The notes: a model not told the origin generated them from the letters alone. A stretch of DNA of 64,000 bases from Corallibacter vietnamensis (GCF_039537875.1 NZ_BAABBI010000001.1:1364001-1428000), one strand, 5' to 3'. Numbered from the stretch's first letter, positions 52,725-60,996 are shown. Program-made: numbers and translations.

Positions 52725-54242
52725 CTATAAATTAAAGCTTAAAGATAATGATACGTTTGATGTTTTATTGTCTACAAAAGCAGCATCGGTTAGTCCAACA
52801 CTATAAAGACTGTTAGCATCTTCTCTTTGGAATTGGTCAAAAGTTAGGTCTAGTTTAACCAAGCTTCCAAAGCTATAACCTAACCCAAAAGAGTAACCTT
52901 TAAGTTCACCAATGTTTGTTTCGTTTTTATACGGGCTTTCTTCAAAACGATAACCAGCTCTAAAACTCAACTGTCTAAATCTGTATTCGCCACCAATTTT
53001 GTAAGTTGAAGCTGTTGTTAAGCTATTTTGAATAATAGCATTTTGTCTAGAAAAATACTCGTCAGATTTAGGCCTAAACTTTGTGTTACTGTAGTCTTTT
53101 ATAGAATAGTCAAAACTAATAAGGCCATGGTTCCCAAAAATATAAGCTAAACTACCAGTAAATTTACCCGGGTTTGTAAGTTTGTAATTTGGGAAAATGT
53201 TTATTGTTTGTGGGTTAATGATTTGGCTAACATTAGACCCTGAATCATCTCTTATGGTTGATATATATTGAGAACCTTCTTCATCAATACTATACCACGT
53301 AGGAGAATTGTAAGTTAACCCAGCTCTTAAGCCTTTAGTTACTTTCATGATACCGCCTATTTGAAATGAAAAACCAGAACCTGTGGTGATAAGATTATTG
53401 CCAAAATTTACTTGGCTCACGGTACCTGAATTGGCATTGGTTTCATATAAATTAGTAAAGCGCTCATAGTTTATAAAGTGAGAATTTAGGTTAACTCCTA
53501 AATAAAACTTATCTCCAATTTGCGTTGCAGTATTTATTGTAAACTTTCCGTTATATCCTGTAGCAGCATATGAGTATTCATGGTAATAATCACCATTACC
53601 TATATTTGAGCCATAAACAGTATTATCATTATTACCTGAAGCTGGCTCTAATATGTAAGATTCATAGCCTAAATAAGCTTGTTGGTTACTGTAGCCATAT
53701 ATGCTTCCAATTTCAGCATAAGCATCAGAGAAACTTTCTCCTGGAAGAGCGGAGATTTCATCTAGTCTTAATCCGTTTGCATAGCCTAAAAAATAACTGT
53801 CAATAGAATTATTAGTGTTAACACCATTAGCAAACCAATCATCATCATAGTCTTTAAGTTTGTCATAAGCAACGCCAAGTGTAAATTTTTTCATTACAGC
53901 ATTTGGGTTTCTGTTGTCAAACACAAAAACAGCTCCTGTTTGGTTTAAATCTATAACAGAGCTAGACGAGTTGTCTAGTCCGTTAAAATAGCTTGTTTTG
54001 TTTTTTAAATTAGCATAAGAAAGTGTTAATGAAATATGACTTGTGTTAAATATAGCTGAACCAGCTGGATTGATACTCATAGCACTTACATCACCACCTA
54101 AAGCTCCAAAAGCACCGCTTAAAGCTCTATATCTAGCAGAGCCTTGAATGTTGTCTTGTGAGTATCTTAAAGCGTCTGATATGTCTTGCGCAAAAACGAT
54201 AGGCGCACAAAGTACGCCTGCAATGAATAATAATTTCTTCAT
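52725..54242 (-). CDS. FadL/OmpP1-type outer-membrane transporter
   Basis: Outer-membrane beta-barrel of 505 residues with a signal peptide (MKKLLFIAGVLCAPIVFAQ). The N-terminal hatch segment GSARYRALSGAFGALGGDVS, then AMSINPAGSAIF, is characteristic of the FadL/OmpP1/TodX family, which lets hydrophobic molecules such as fatty acids diffuse inward. Repeated aromatic beta strands and a C-terminal LSLSFNL complete the barrel. The substrate cannot be read. The upstream lipoprotein gene (54278-55276) ends 35 bp before it on the same strand; the pairing may be functional. Confidence 0.9.
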   Translation of the reverse strand: MKKLLFIAGVLCAPIVFAQDISDALRYSQDNIQGSARYRALSGAFGALGGDVSAMSINPAGSAIFNTSHISLTLSYANLKNKTSYFNGLDNSSSSVIDLNQTGAVFVFDNRNPNAVMKKFTLGVAYDKLKDYDDDWFANGVNTNNSIDSYFLGYANGLRLDEISALPGESFSDAYAEIGSIYGYSNQQAYLGYESYILEPASGNNDNTVYGSNIGNGDYYHEYSYAATGYNGKFTINTATQIGDKFYLGVNLNSHFINYERFTNLYETNANSGTVSQVNFGNNLITTGSGFSFQIGGIMKVTKGLRAGLTYNSPTWYSIDEEGSQYISTIRDDSGSNVSQIINPQTINIFPNYKLTNPGKFTGSLAYIFGNHGLISFDYSIKDYSNTKFRPKSDEYFSRQNAIIQNSLTTASTYKIGGEYRFRQLSFRAGYRFEESPYKNETNIGELKGYSFGLGYSFGSLVKLDLTFDQFQREDANSLYSVGLTDAAFVDNKTSNVSLSLSFNL

Positions 54243-54277
54243 AATGATTCGTAGGTTTTTTAATTTTATTTTGATGT

Positions 54278-55276
54278 CTATCTTCCTCCTCTTCTTCCAC
54301 CACGGCTCATAGAACCAGAAGATCTTGTTCTAGAAGGTGCAGAGTTTATTGTGCTGCTTCTTCTTGGTGCTGAAGATCTAGTTCTAACTTGAGGAGTTGT
54401 AGTTCTTGTTCTTACTCTAGGAGTTGTTGTACGAGTTCTTACACTGTTTGTATTAGATCTTGTTCTTGGAGTTGTTCTTATACTACGAGACGTATTGTTT
54501 GATGATCTTACACTACGAGACGTATTGTTTGATGATCTTACACGTGTGGAGTTATTATATGTTCTTCGTGTGTTATTTAATACAGAACTACGTCTTACAG
54601 TTCTTGTGTTTCGAGTGTTAGTGTCGTATTGACGAGCTATAGAGCCTCGTGAATATAAGTTACCACGTCTTCCAGGTTGATAAACAATGCCTCTTCTTGA
54701 GTAAGCATAAGGAGCATAATAATTATAGTTATGGTAACCGTATCCATAGCCATACCAGTGGTAAGGATAGTAGGCGCCATAGTAACCGCCGTAGAAAAAA
54801 GGTGAGTAACCATAATAATCCCAGCCAATACTCCAGTAAGGAGAATATCCCCAACCAAAACCAGTTCTGTAAGGATTATACCAGCCAAAATTATTGAACC
54901 CAGAATTATATACATTTACAGTTACATCTTCTGTGTTGTTTCCCCAACCAGCATAGCCTGTTGTGTATTCAGGTTCGTTAGAATTTTCAGTAGCATAATT
55001 TCCTTCATAAGAGTCTGCATCGGTAAAAACGTCTCCTTCTTCTTCAGGCATTTCATATTCTAATGATTTCTCTTTAAAATAATTTTCGTAAAAACCACCG
55101 TTATTTGAGGTTTGAGTAACTTCACGTTCGTATTCAACAGTGTTGCTATCTGAATTATAAATACCATCATTGTCCTGACCAGCATACTGATAGGAGCCAC
55201 AAGATGTCAAAACAATAGATAGACTAAAGAGTGTTAATAGAGGGATTTTTCTTAATATGTAGTTATTATATTGCAT
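54278..55276 (-). CDS. Lipoprotein with Tyr/Gly-rich core and Arg-rich tail
   Basis: Unrecognised lipoprotein of 332 residues (lipobox VLTSC, Cys26). Three unusual parts follow: an acidic N-terminal region (30-110); a core of Tyr, Gly, Trp, Phe and Pro (about 120-190, e.g. GFGWGYSPYWSIGWDYYGYS); and a strongly basic tail (about 195-332) of Arg, Ser, Thr and Asn with RSSNNTSRS repeats and RTTTPRVRTRTTTPQVRTRS. It ends SRGGRRGGR. The composition suggests a disordered, adhesive or polyanion-binding surface protein (inference). The core resembles a segment of the DUF4136 lipoprotein at 87-626. It lies upstream of the FadL-like gene. Confidence 0.72.
   Translation of the reverse strand: MQYNNYILRKIPLLTLFSLSIVLTSCGSYQYAGQDNDGIYNSDSNTVEYEREVTQTSNNGGFYENYFKEKSLEYEMPEEEGDVFTDADSYEGNYATENSNEPEYTTGYAGWGNNTEDVTVNVYNSGFNNFGWYNPYRTGFGWGYSPYWSIGWDYYGYSPFFYGGYYGAYYPYHWYGYGYGYHNYNYYAPYAYSRRGIVYQPGRRGNLYSRGSIARQYDTNTRNTRTVRRSSVLNNTRRTYNNSTRVRSSNNTSRSVRSSNNTSRSIRTTPRTRSNTNSVRTRTTTPRVRTRTTTPQVRTRSSAPRRSSTINSAPSRTRSSGSMSRGGRRGGR
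54482..54541 (-). repeat. Two perfect 30-bp tandem repeats
   Basis: The 30-bp unit at 54482-54511 is repeated exactly at 54512-54541. It encodes RSSNNTSRS(V/I) in the basic tail of the lipoprotein. Slippage here would change the length by ten residues without a frameshift. Confidence 0.85.
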
Positions 55277-55305
55277 ATCTCATAGTTTTTTATTGTTGAA
55301 CATAA

Positions 55306-55313
55306 CAAAAATA
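55306..55313 (-). promoter_or_regulatory. Putative -7 box for the lipoprotein-FadL pair
   Basis: The minus strand reads TATTTTTG, a TAnnTTTG match 29 bp before the ATG at 55276. No clear -33 element. Confidence 0.4.
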
Positions 55314-55378
55314 GTTAGTTTTGCCGAACTATTTTCTATATTTAACATAGTCACAATATTTGTGCCAAAACCCTGTAT

Positions 55379-56857
55379 ATGAGCAAAAAATTAACTAGTA
55401 GATCAGAAGACTATTCTAAATGGTATAATGAATTGGTTGTTAAAGCAGATTTAGCAGAAAATTCAGCAGTAAGAGGTTGTATGGTTATAAAACCATATGG
55501 CTATGCAATTTGGGAAAAAATGCAAGCAGAATTAGATAGAATGTTTAAAGAAACAGGACATCAAAATGCTTATTTCCCCTTATTTGTACCAAAGAGTTTA
55601 TTTGAAGCTGAAGAGAAAAATGCCGAAGGGTTTGCTAAAGAATGCGCAGTAGTTACCCATTATAGATTACAGAATGATCCAGATAAACCAGGAAAACTGC
55701 GTGTAGATCCAGAAGCAAAACTTGAAGAAGAGCTTGTAGTAAGACCAACTAGTGAAGCGATTATTTGGAATACTTACAAAAATTGGATTCAATCATACAG
55801 AGATTTACCAATATTAGTAAACCAATGGGCCAATGTAGTGCGTTGGGAAATGCGTACGCGTTTATTTTTACGTACAGCAGAGTTTTTATGGCAAGAAGGA
55901 CATACAGCTCATGAGACAGAAGCAGAGGCAATTGCAGAAGCGAAGCAAATGAATGAAGTTTACGCAACTTTTGCTGAAAACTTTATGGCAATTCCAGTAA
56001 TTCAAGGAGTAAAAACAGAAAGTGAGCGTTTTGCAGGAGCTGTTGAGACATTTTGTATTGAAGCGTTAATGCAAGATGGTAAAGCATTGCAAGCCGGAAC
56101 GTCGCATTTCCTTGGTCAGAACTTCGCAAAAGCTTTTGATGTTAAATATGCTAATAAAGAAGGTAAACAAGATTATGTTTGGGCAACTTCTTGGGGAGTT
56201 TCTACGAGATTAATGGGGGCACTTATTATGACACATAGTGATGATAACGGATTGGTGTTACCACCAAATTTAGCGCCAAACCAAGTTGTAATTGTTCCTA
56301 TATATAAAAATGAAGAGCAATTAGAAGCCATTACAGAGGTTGTAAACGGAATTGTTAAAGATTTACGCAGTAAACATATAACAGTTAAATACGACCGTAG
56401 AGATACATTGCGCCCAGGAGCTAAATTTGCACAGCATGAACTACAAGGAGTGCCATTACGAATTGCAATAGGAGCAAGAGATTTAGAAAACGGAACTGTT
56501 GAGTTAGCAAGACGTGATACGTTAACAAAAGAAGTGGTGTCATTAGACGGCTTAACTGATAAGGTAGAAGGGTTAATGACAGAGATTCAAGAATCATTGT
56601 TTAAAAAAGCATTAGACTTTAGAGATTCTCACATTACCGAAGTAAATTCTTTTGAAGAGTTTAAAGATGTTTTAGAAAAGAAAACAGGATTTATCTCGGC
56701 GCATTGGGATGGAACTCCAGAAACAGAAAATAAAATAAAAGAACTTACAAAAGCCACTATTAGATGTGTGCCTTTTGTAAATAATGAAGAATCAGGTGTT
56801 TGTGTGTATACTGGAGCGCCTTCAAAAGGAAGAGTTTTATTCGCAAAAGCGTATTAA
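55379..56857 (+). CDS. proS: Prolyl-tRNA synthetase (archaeal/eukaryotic type)
   Basis: Class II aminoacyl-tRNA synthetase of 492 residues charging tRNA-Pro. It is the shorter form without the bacterial editing insert, with a C-terminal zinc-like domain region, which is common in Bacteroidota. Motif segments: SAVRGCMVIKPYGYAIWEKM, YFPLFVPKSLF, VVRPTSEAIIWNTYKNWIQS, the motif 2 loop RWEMRTRLFLRTAEFLWQEG and the motif 3 region SWGVSTRLMGALIMTHSDDN. The anticodon-binding domain follows (VVIVPIYKNEEQLEAI). The tRNA-Glu and rpsT genes follow on the same strand but have their own promoter. Confidence 0.95.
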   Translation: MSKKLTSRSEDYSKWYNELVVKADLAENSAVRGCMVIKPYGYAIWEKMQAELDRMFKETGHQNAYFPLFVPKSLFEAEEKNAEGFAKECAVVTHYRLQNDPDKPGKLRVDPEAKLEEELVVRPTSEAIIWNTYKNWIQSYRDLPILVNQWANVVRWEMRTRLFLRTAEFLWQEGHTAHETEAEAIAEAKQMNEVYATFAENFMAIPVIQGVKTESERFAGAVETFCIEALMQDGKALQAGTSHFLGQNFAKAFDVKYANKEGKQDYVWATSWGVSTRLMGALIMTHSDDNGLVLPPNLAPNQVVIVPIYKNEEQLEAITEVVNGIVKDLRSKHITVKYDRRDTLRPGAKFAQHELQGVPLRIAIGARDLENGTVELARRDTLTKEVVSLDGLTDKVEGLMTEIQESLFKKALDFRDSHITEVNSFEEFKDVLEKKTGFISAHWDGTPETENKIKELTKATIRCVPFVNNEESGVCVYTGAPSKGRVLFAKAY

Positions 56858-56890
56858 ATAAAATTTTTTTGAAAAAAAATTAAATAAGTG

Positions 56891-56920
56891 TTGTAGCATT
56901 CAAAAAGAGTTGTATATTTG
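56891..56920 (+). promoter_or_regulatory. Promoter of tRNA-Glu and rpsT
   Basis: TTG (56891-56893), 19-bp spacer, TATATTTG (56913-56920), then C. Both elements and the spacing fit the Bacteroidota housekeeping promoter. It is the best promoter in the window. Transcription should start near 56926, about 46 bp before the tRNA. Confidence 0.82.
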
Positions 56921-56971
56921 CATCCGCAATCACGAATTGCACAGTTCATTAAATAATGAAACAACCTTAAT

Positions 56972-57043
56972 GGCCCGTTCGTCTATCGGCTAGGACGCCA
57001 GGTTTTCATCCTGGTAAGAGGGGTTCGATTCCCCTACGGGCTA
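56972..57043 (+). tRNA. tRNA-Glu (anticodon TTC)
   Basis: A 72-base cloverleaf. The acceptor stem GGCCCGT pairs with ACGGGCT (one G-U pair at the end) and the discriminator is A. The anticodon stem CCAGG/CCTGG encloses TTTTCAT with anticodon TTC, and the T arm AGGGG-TTCGATT-CCCCT is perfect. The CCA end is not encoded, so it must be added by the CCA-adding enzyme. It is followed by a T7 run and, 34 bases later, by rpsT. Confidence 0.97.
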
Positions 57044-57077
57044 CAATTTTTTTCAATAAAAAAATATTAGTAATAAA

Positions 57078-57329
57078 ATGGCAAATCATAAGTCAGCATT
57101 AAAAAGAATCAGAAGCAACGAAGCTAAACGCTTAAGAAATAAGTATCAGCACAAAACTACGCGTAATGCTATAAAGAAATTACGTGATTTAAGTTCTAAG
57201 AAAGAAGCTGAAGCGTTAATGCCTTCTGTGTTTTCTATGATTGATAAGCTAGCAAAAAAGAATATTATTCACGCTAATAAAGCGGCGAATCTTAAATCTG
57301 GTTTAGCTTCTCACATAGCTACGCTTTAA
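57078..57329 (+). CDS. rpsT: 30S ribosomal protein S20
   Basis: Primary 16S rRNA-binding protein of the small subunit, 83 residues, basic and helical. MANHKSALKRIRSNEAKRLR is the standard start; NKYQHKTTRNAIKKLRDLSS and IDKLAKKNIIHANKAANLKS complete the family pattern. It lies 34 bp after tRNA-Glu with no visible promoter between, so its mRNA is probably released from a tRNA-mRNA precursor by tRNA 3' processing (inference). Two terminator-like hairpins follow. Confidence 0.97.
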   Translation: MANHKSALKRIRSNEAKRLRNKYQHKTTRNAIKKLRDLSSKKEAEALMPSVFSMIDKLAKKNIIHANKAANLKSGLASHIATL

Positions 57330-57351
57330 GATATTAAAATAATATAATAAT

Positions 57352-57382
57352 GAAGCTTCTCATTATGAGAAGCTTTTTTTTT
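57352..57382 (+). terminator. Intrinsic terminator after rpsT
   Basis: AAGCTTCTCAT pairs with ATGAGAAGCTT with almost no loop, followed by a long T-run. It is 22 bp past the rpsT stop. Confidence 0.85.
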
Positions 57383-57409
57383 ATTATAAATTTAGTTTTG
57401 TTTGTAGTA

Positions 57410-57441
57410 AAAGCCTTGGTTTAAATCAAGGCTTTTTTTTG
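57410..57441 (+). terminator. Second terminator-like hairpin after rpsT
   Basis: AAGCCTTG (57411-57418) pairs with CAAGGCTT (57427-57434), followed by a T-run. It may back up the first terminator or mark the end of a lost gene. Confidence 0.7.
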
Positions 57442-57673
57442 TCTCTTTATGCGAATTAATTTGGCTAGTTTTAGTTTGTAATATAATATTCAAATAAAAT
57501 GATAGTAAATGACATTGCTTATAGTAAAGAAAGCTAAAGCCTTGTTTGTCATTAAGAGCAATAGTAACCTCAAATCCTTTTTTAGAATGTCCTTTGTTTA
57601 TAAAGGAGTCAACATTATTATCATCTTAAATTAACAAGGTTTTTAATAAGAGTTTGAGATGATCATATGTGAG

Positions 57674-57714
57674 ATAAAAAAATGCTTTCAAAAAAATGAA
57701 TTCTTGAAAGCATT
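57674..57714 (-). terminator. Intrinsic terminator after rho
   Basis: AATGCTTTCAA (57681-57691) pairs with TTGAAAGCATT (57704-57714). On the minus strand a run of seven T follows. It is 26 bp past the rho stop. Confidence 0.78.
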
Positions 57715-57740
57715 AGTTTAATCTTTTTTTAGATTTTTTA

Positions 57741-59396
57741 CTATCCGTTCATAGAGATCAGAAACTCTTCGTTGTTTCTTGTTTGTTTAAAACGTTCGTT
57801 AATGAATTCCATAGCTTCAACAGGGTTCATATCTGCAAGGTATTTTCGCATTACCCACATACGCTGAATTGTGTTGTCGTCAAGTAAAATATCATCGCGA
57901 CGAGTGCTTGATGAAGTAAGGTCTATGGCAGGGAAAATACGACGGTTAGATATTTTTCTATCTAACTGTAGCTCCATGTTACCTGTTCCTTTAAATTCTT
58001 CAAAAATTACTTCATCCATTTTTGAACCAGTTTCTGTAAGTGCTGTAGCTATAATGGTTAATGAGCCTCCGTTTTCAATGTTTCTTGCTGCACCAAAAAA
58101 GCGTTTAGGTCTGTGTAATGCATTCGCGTCAACACCACCACTTAAAATTTTACCTGAAGCAGGTTGTACAGTGTTATATGCTCTAGCTAAACGCGTAATA
58201 GAGTCAAGAAGTATTACAACATCATGACCGCACTCAACTAGGCGTTTCGCTTTTTCTAATACAATATCAGCTATTTTAACGTGTTCGTGAGCTTCTTTAT
58301 CAAAAGTAGAAGCAATAACTTCACCACGTACATTACGCTGCATATCTGTTACTTCTTCAGGACGTTCGTCTATTAACAAAATCATTTGATATACTTCAGG
58401 ATGATTTGCAGCAATAGCGTTTGCAACGTCTTTAAGTAGCATTGTTTTACCTGTTTTAGGTTGCGAAACAATCATACCACGTTGGCCTTTTCCTATAGGA
58501 GAAAACAAGTCCATAATTCGAGTAGAAATAGTACTTTGTCTTTCAGCAATATTAAATTTTTCTTGAGGAAAAAGCGGTGTTAAGTGCTCAAATGAAACAC
58601 GGTCACGCACTACATTAGGATCTTGGCCGTTTATTTTATTTACTTTGATAAGCGGGAAGTATTTTTCGCCTTCTTTTGGAGGGCGTACGTTACCTAAAAC
58701 AGTATCTCCTTTTTTAAGACCAAATAATCTTATTTGTGATTGTGATACATATATGTCGTCAGGTGAAGATAGATAGTTATAATCTGAAGATCTTAAAAAT
58801 CCGTATCCATCTTGCATGATGTCTAAAACACCTTCGCTTTCTATAATAGCGTCAAATTCAAAATCAGGCTCACGATAGCGGTTTCTATTGTCTTTGTTAC
58901 CGTTGTTTCCTTTGTTGTTATTGTTGTTGTCTCTTTTGTTAGAGCGGTTATTGTCTTTTCTTTGAGGCTTATTGTTTGTGTTTTGTGGGGTGTCTTCTTT
59001 TTTGGTAGAAGCTGTGTTGTTGTCTTTAGCTGCTGGTTTGTTTTGCGTTTTAGCTTCGTGGTTCGTAGCTTGAGACTTGTTGTCATTTTGAGGTTTATCG
59101 TCGCTTTTTTCTTGTTGCGGCTTATTCTCTTTATTTGTTTGAGGTGCTTTTTTTGCAGCAGGTTTTTGTACGCGTTGTCTTGGAGCTCTTTTAGGCTTTT
59201 CCTTTTCCTGTTCTTGTTTGCTGTCATCTTGTTTAGCAACTTCTTTTACTGCTTTAGGGTTTGCAGCTTGATGATCTAATATTTGATAAACAAGATCTAA
59301 TTTTTTTAACGAACGGTATTTAGAAACGTTCAGTTTTTTAGCTATTTCCTGTAATTCAGGAAGCTTCATTTCTTTTAATTGCGTGATTTCAAACAT
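57741..59396 (-). CDS. rho: Transcription termination factor Rho
   Basis: Hexameric RNA helicase ending transcription of untranslated RNA, 551 residues. The N-terminal helical domain (1-43) is followed by a disordered, Asn/Lys/Gln-rich insert (about 43-175; DNNNNNKGNNGNKDNRN) that enterobacterial Rho lacks. Next come the RNA-binding cold-shock-like domain (about 186-250, GVLDIMQDGYGFLRSSDYNY) and the ATPase with Walker A SQPKTGKT (311-318), LLIDERPEEVTDMQR, VVILLDSITRLARAYNTVQP and SGGVDANALHRPKRFFGAAR. Such inserts are usual in Bacteroidota, and in a gut Bacteroides the insert has been linked to condensate formation. A single gene with its own terminator. Confidence 0.96.
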   Translation of the reverse strand: MFEITQLKEMKLPELQEIAKKLNVSKYRSLKKLDLVYQILDHQAANPKAVKEVAKQDDSKQEQEKEKPKRAPRQRVQKPAAKKAPQTNKENKPQQEKSDDKPQNDNKSQATNHEAKTQNKPAAKDNNTASTKKEDTPQNTNNKPQRKDNNRSNKRDNNNNNKGNNGNKDNRNRYREPDFEFDAIIESEGVLDIMQDGYGFLRSSDYNYLSSPDDIYVSQSQIRLFGLKKGDTVLGNVRPPKEGEKYFPLIKVNKINGQDPNVVRDRVSFEHLTPLFPQEKFNIAERQSTISTRIMDLFSPIGKGQRGMIVSQPKTGKTMLLKDVANAIAANHPEVYQMILLIDERPEEVTDMQRNVRGEVIASTFDKEAHEHVKIADIVLEKAKRLVECGHDVVILLDSITRLARAYNTVQPASGKILSGGVDANALHRPKRFFGAARNIENGGSLTIIATALTETGSKMDEVIFEEFKGTGNMELQLDRKISNRRIFPAIDLTSSSTRRDDILLDDNTIQRMWVMRKYLADMNPVEAMEFINERFKQTRNNEEFLISMNG

Positions 59397-59565
59397 TGAT
59401 GTTGAATTGTGAATATTTGAGTTAAATATTAAATTAGAATTTTTCTGAAAAAAATGATTTTATTCTGAAGAATTAACAACTTACAACTCTGATAGTTGGT
59501 GATTGTTACTGCAATTATACAACATTTATTTTAATAATTTCACGTATTTTTTAAAAAGAAACTAT

Positions 59566-59573
59566 TATTTTTG
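59566..59573 (+). promoter_or_regulatory. Putative -7 box for the DUF4293 gene
   Basis: TATTTTTG matches TAnnTTTG, 21 bp before the ATG at 59595. No clear -33 TTG. Confidence 0.42.
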
Positions 59574-59594
59574 TGCCATAATTAAAGAAAATTA

Positions 59595-60005
59595 ATGCTT
59601 CAAAGAGTACAAACCATATACTTATTATTATCTGTAATAGTGTCTGCAGGATTAACTTTTGTATTTCATTTATGGACAACAAATGATGATGTTATGGTTT
59701 TTGCTAAAGATCATGTGGTATATTTTGCTATGTTTTTAGCATCAGCAATATTATCTTTAATTTCTATATTTATGTTTAAAAACAGGAAGTCTCAATTTGT
59801 TTTGGGGCGTCTTAACATCATATTAAACTTTATTTTACTAGGATTATTTGTGTATCAATCTCTAAATTTATCTGGAGAAACAAATGTTTCAGAGAAAGGT
59901 ATTGGGATTTTTCTTCCTATTGTTTCTATCGTATTATTGGCCTTGGCCAATAAAGCCATTAAAAAGGATGAAGATCTTGTAAAATCTGTAGATCGATTAC
60001 GATAA
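59595..60005 (+). CDS. DUF4293 family membrane protein
   Basis: Inner-membrane protein of 136 residues with four hydrophobic segments (about 5-27, 42-62, 70-92, 105-122). The start MLQRVQTIYLLLSVIVSAGL and the segment NRKSQFVLGRLNIILNFILL are characteristic of DUF4293, a Bacteroidota family of unknown function that is commonly found beside rho, as here (rho is divergent, 198 bp away). A short charged C-terminal tail (KKDEDLVKSVDRLR) should be cytoplasmic. Confidence 0.88.
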   Translation: MLQRVQTIYLLLSVIVSAGLTFVFHLWTTNDDVMVFAKDHVVYFAMFLASAILSLISIFMFKNRKSQFVLGRLNIILNFILLGLFVYQSLNLSGETNVSEKGIGIFLPIVSIVLLALANKAIKKDEDLVKSVDRLR

Positions 60006-60035
60006 ACCTATCATCTTAGTAGTATTAGTGCGTGA

Positions 60036-60067
60036 GCCCAAGGTGAAGATCTTGGGCTTTTTTTTGT
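60036..60067 (+). terminator. Intrinsic terminator after the DUF4293 gene
   Basis: AGCCCAAG (60036-60043) pairs with CTTGGGCT (60052-60059), followed by a T-run. Confidence 0.82.
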
Positions 60068-60119
60068 TTTGAAAATTTGTTTATTATTATTGAGTATATT
60101 AACCAAAAAGATACTAATT

Positions 60120-60497
60120 ATGAGAAAAAATAATTCATTACTAATAGTAGTTGTTTTAGTTTTAACTCTTTTTTCTTGTAGTAAAGATGATGCTGATTTT
60201 GTGGTTGGACAAGAATCTTTAAAAATTGAAGATATCTCAAATGTTAATATAGTTGATGTTGTAAGTGATGTTGAAATTGTAGTAACTACAGCTTATATTA
60301 AAGAAAAATGGGAGTCTAATTTTAATGATAAATTTTCTTTAAAAAAAGTAGCGTTTAATTCATTTAAAATTATAGAAACAGATGAAAATCAAACAGGAAA
60401 AAAAGTTTACTTTTTAAAAGCAATAAGTGATGATAGGACTATCGAAACAGGTGTTTTTTTAAAAAAAACAGACGATACACATTACTCTCTACAATAA
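60120..60497 (+). CDS. Hypothetical small lipoprotein
   Basis: Unrecognised lipoprotein of 125 residues. I start at the ATG at 60120 because MRKNNSLLIVVVLVLTLFSC is a proper lipoprotein signal (Cys20); an open frame extends to 60069, but that part overlaps the upstream terminator region and adds a non-signal sequence. The mature part (FVVGQESLKIEDISNVNIVD, then VTTAYIKEKWESNFNDKFSL and a final ETGVFLKKTDDTHYSLQ) looks like a small alpha/beta domain. No catalytic motif is visible. It is convergent with the phosphodiesterase gene, 7 bp away. Confidence 0.62.
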   Translation: MRKNNSLLIVVVLVLTLFSCSKDDADFVVGQESLKIEDISNVNIVDVVSDVEIVVTTAYIKEKWESNFNDKFSLKKVAFNSFKIIETDENQTGKKVYFLKAISDDRTIETGVFLKKTDDTHYSLQ

Positions 60498-60504
60498 GAA
60501 TGAT

Positions 60505-60996
60505 TTATTTTTTAAATTCAATAACTTCTAAATCTTTAATAGTTCCATTATCTACAATAAACCGTAGCATGGTTCGCACTTTATGAAATCCGTGTTTTCC
60601 AACAGCACCAGGATTCATATGTAATAAATTTAGTTTTTTATCAGGCATCACTTTCAAAATATGAGAGTGACCAGAAATAAAAAGTTTTGGTGGGTTTTTT
60701 GTAATAGCTTCTTTAACACGAATATTATATTTGGGAGGATAACCACCAATGTGTGTTATCCAAACATCAACACCTTCACAAGTAAACCGATTATGTTCCG
60801 GAAACTCTTGTCTGGCCTTATCGTCATCTATATTGCCATATACGGCGTGTAGTGGTTTTAAAGCTTTTATGGCATCAGTAACTTTTAGATTGCCAATATC
60901 TCCTGCGTGCCATACTTCATCAGCGTGTTTTACATGTTTTAAAATGACATCATCAATGTAACTATGGGTATCTGAAAGTAGGAGAATTTTTTTCAT
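60505..60996 (-). CDS. YfcE/MJ0936-type metallophosphoesterase
   Basis: Cytosolic calcineurin-like phosphodiesterase of 163 residues. All metal-binding motifs are present: LLSDTHSY (Asp8, His10), HAGDIGN, VYGNIDDD, WITHIGG, and FISGHSHILK with MNPGAVGKHG. Family members hydrolyse phosphodiesters such as bis-pNPP and may act on cyclic or small nucleotides; the natural substrate is unknown. A single gene, divergent from truA with 106 bp between them. Confidence 0.92.
   Translation of the reverse strand: MKKILLLSDTHSYIDDVILKHVKHADEVWHAGDIGNLKVTDAIKALKPLHAVYGNIDDDKARQEFPEHNRFTCEGVDVWITHIGGYPPKYNIRVKEAITKNPPKLFISGHSHILKVMPDKKLNLLHMNPGAVGKHGFHKVRTMLRFIVDNGTIKDLEVIEFKK

Larger units (their letters stand above)
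57330..57740. other. Gene-free region between rpsT and rho
   Basis: About 411 bp. It holds two terminators after rpsT (57352-57382 and 57410-57441) and one for rho (57674-57714). The middle (about 57450-57620) has an open minus-strand frame with protein-like composition but no start codon, possibly a decayed gene end; see findings. Confidence 0.5.

Noticed and set aside
54637..54915. Alternative frames inside the Tyr/Gly-rich lipoprotein gene
   Set aside because: Biased composition of the real gene keeps other frames open; no signal or ribosome-binding evidence.
58841..59279. Frames overlapping the disordered part of rho on both strands (58841-59239 minus, 58962-59279 plus)
   Set aside because: They arise from the low-complexity AAN/AAR codon run of rho; the rho frame is the real one.
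60069..60119. N-terminal extension of the small lipoprotein
   Set aside because: It begins at the end of a terminator T-run and spoils the lipoprotein signal that starts at 60120.
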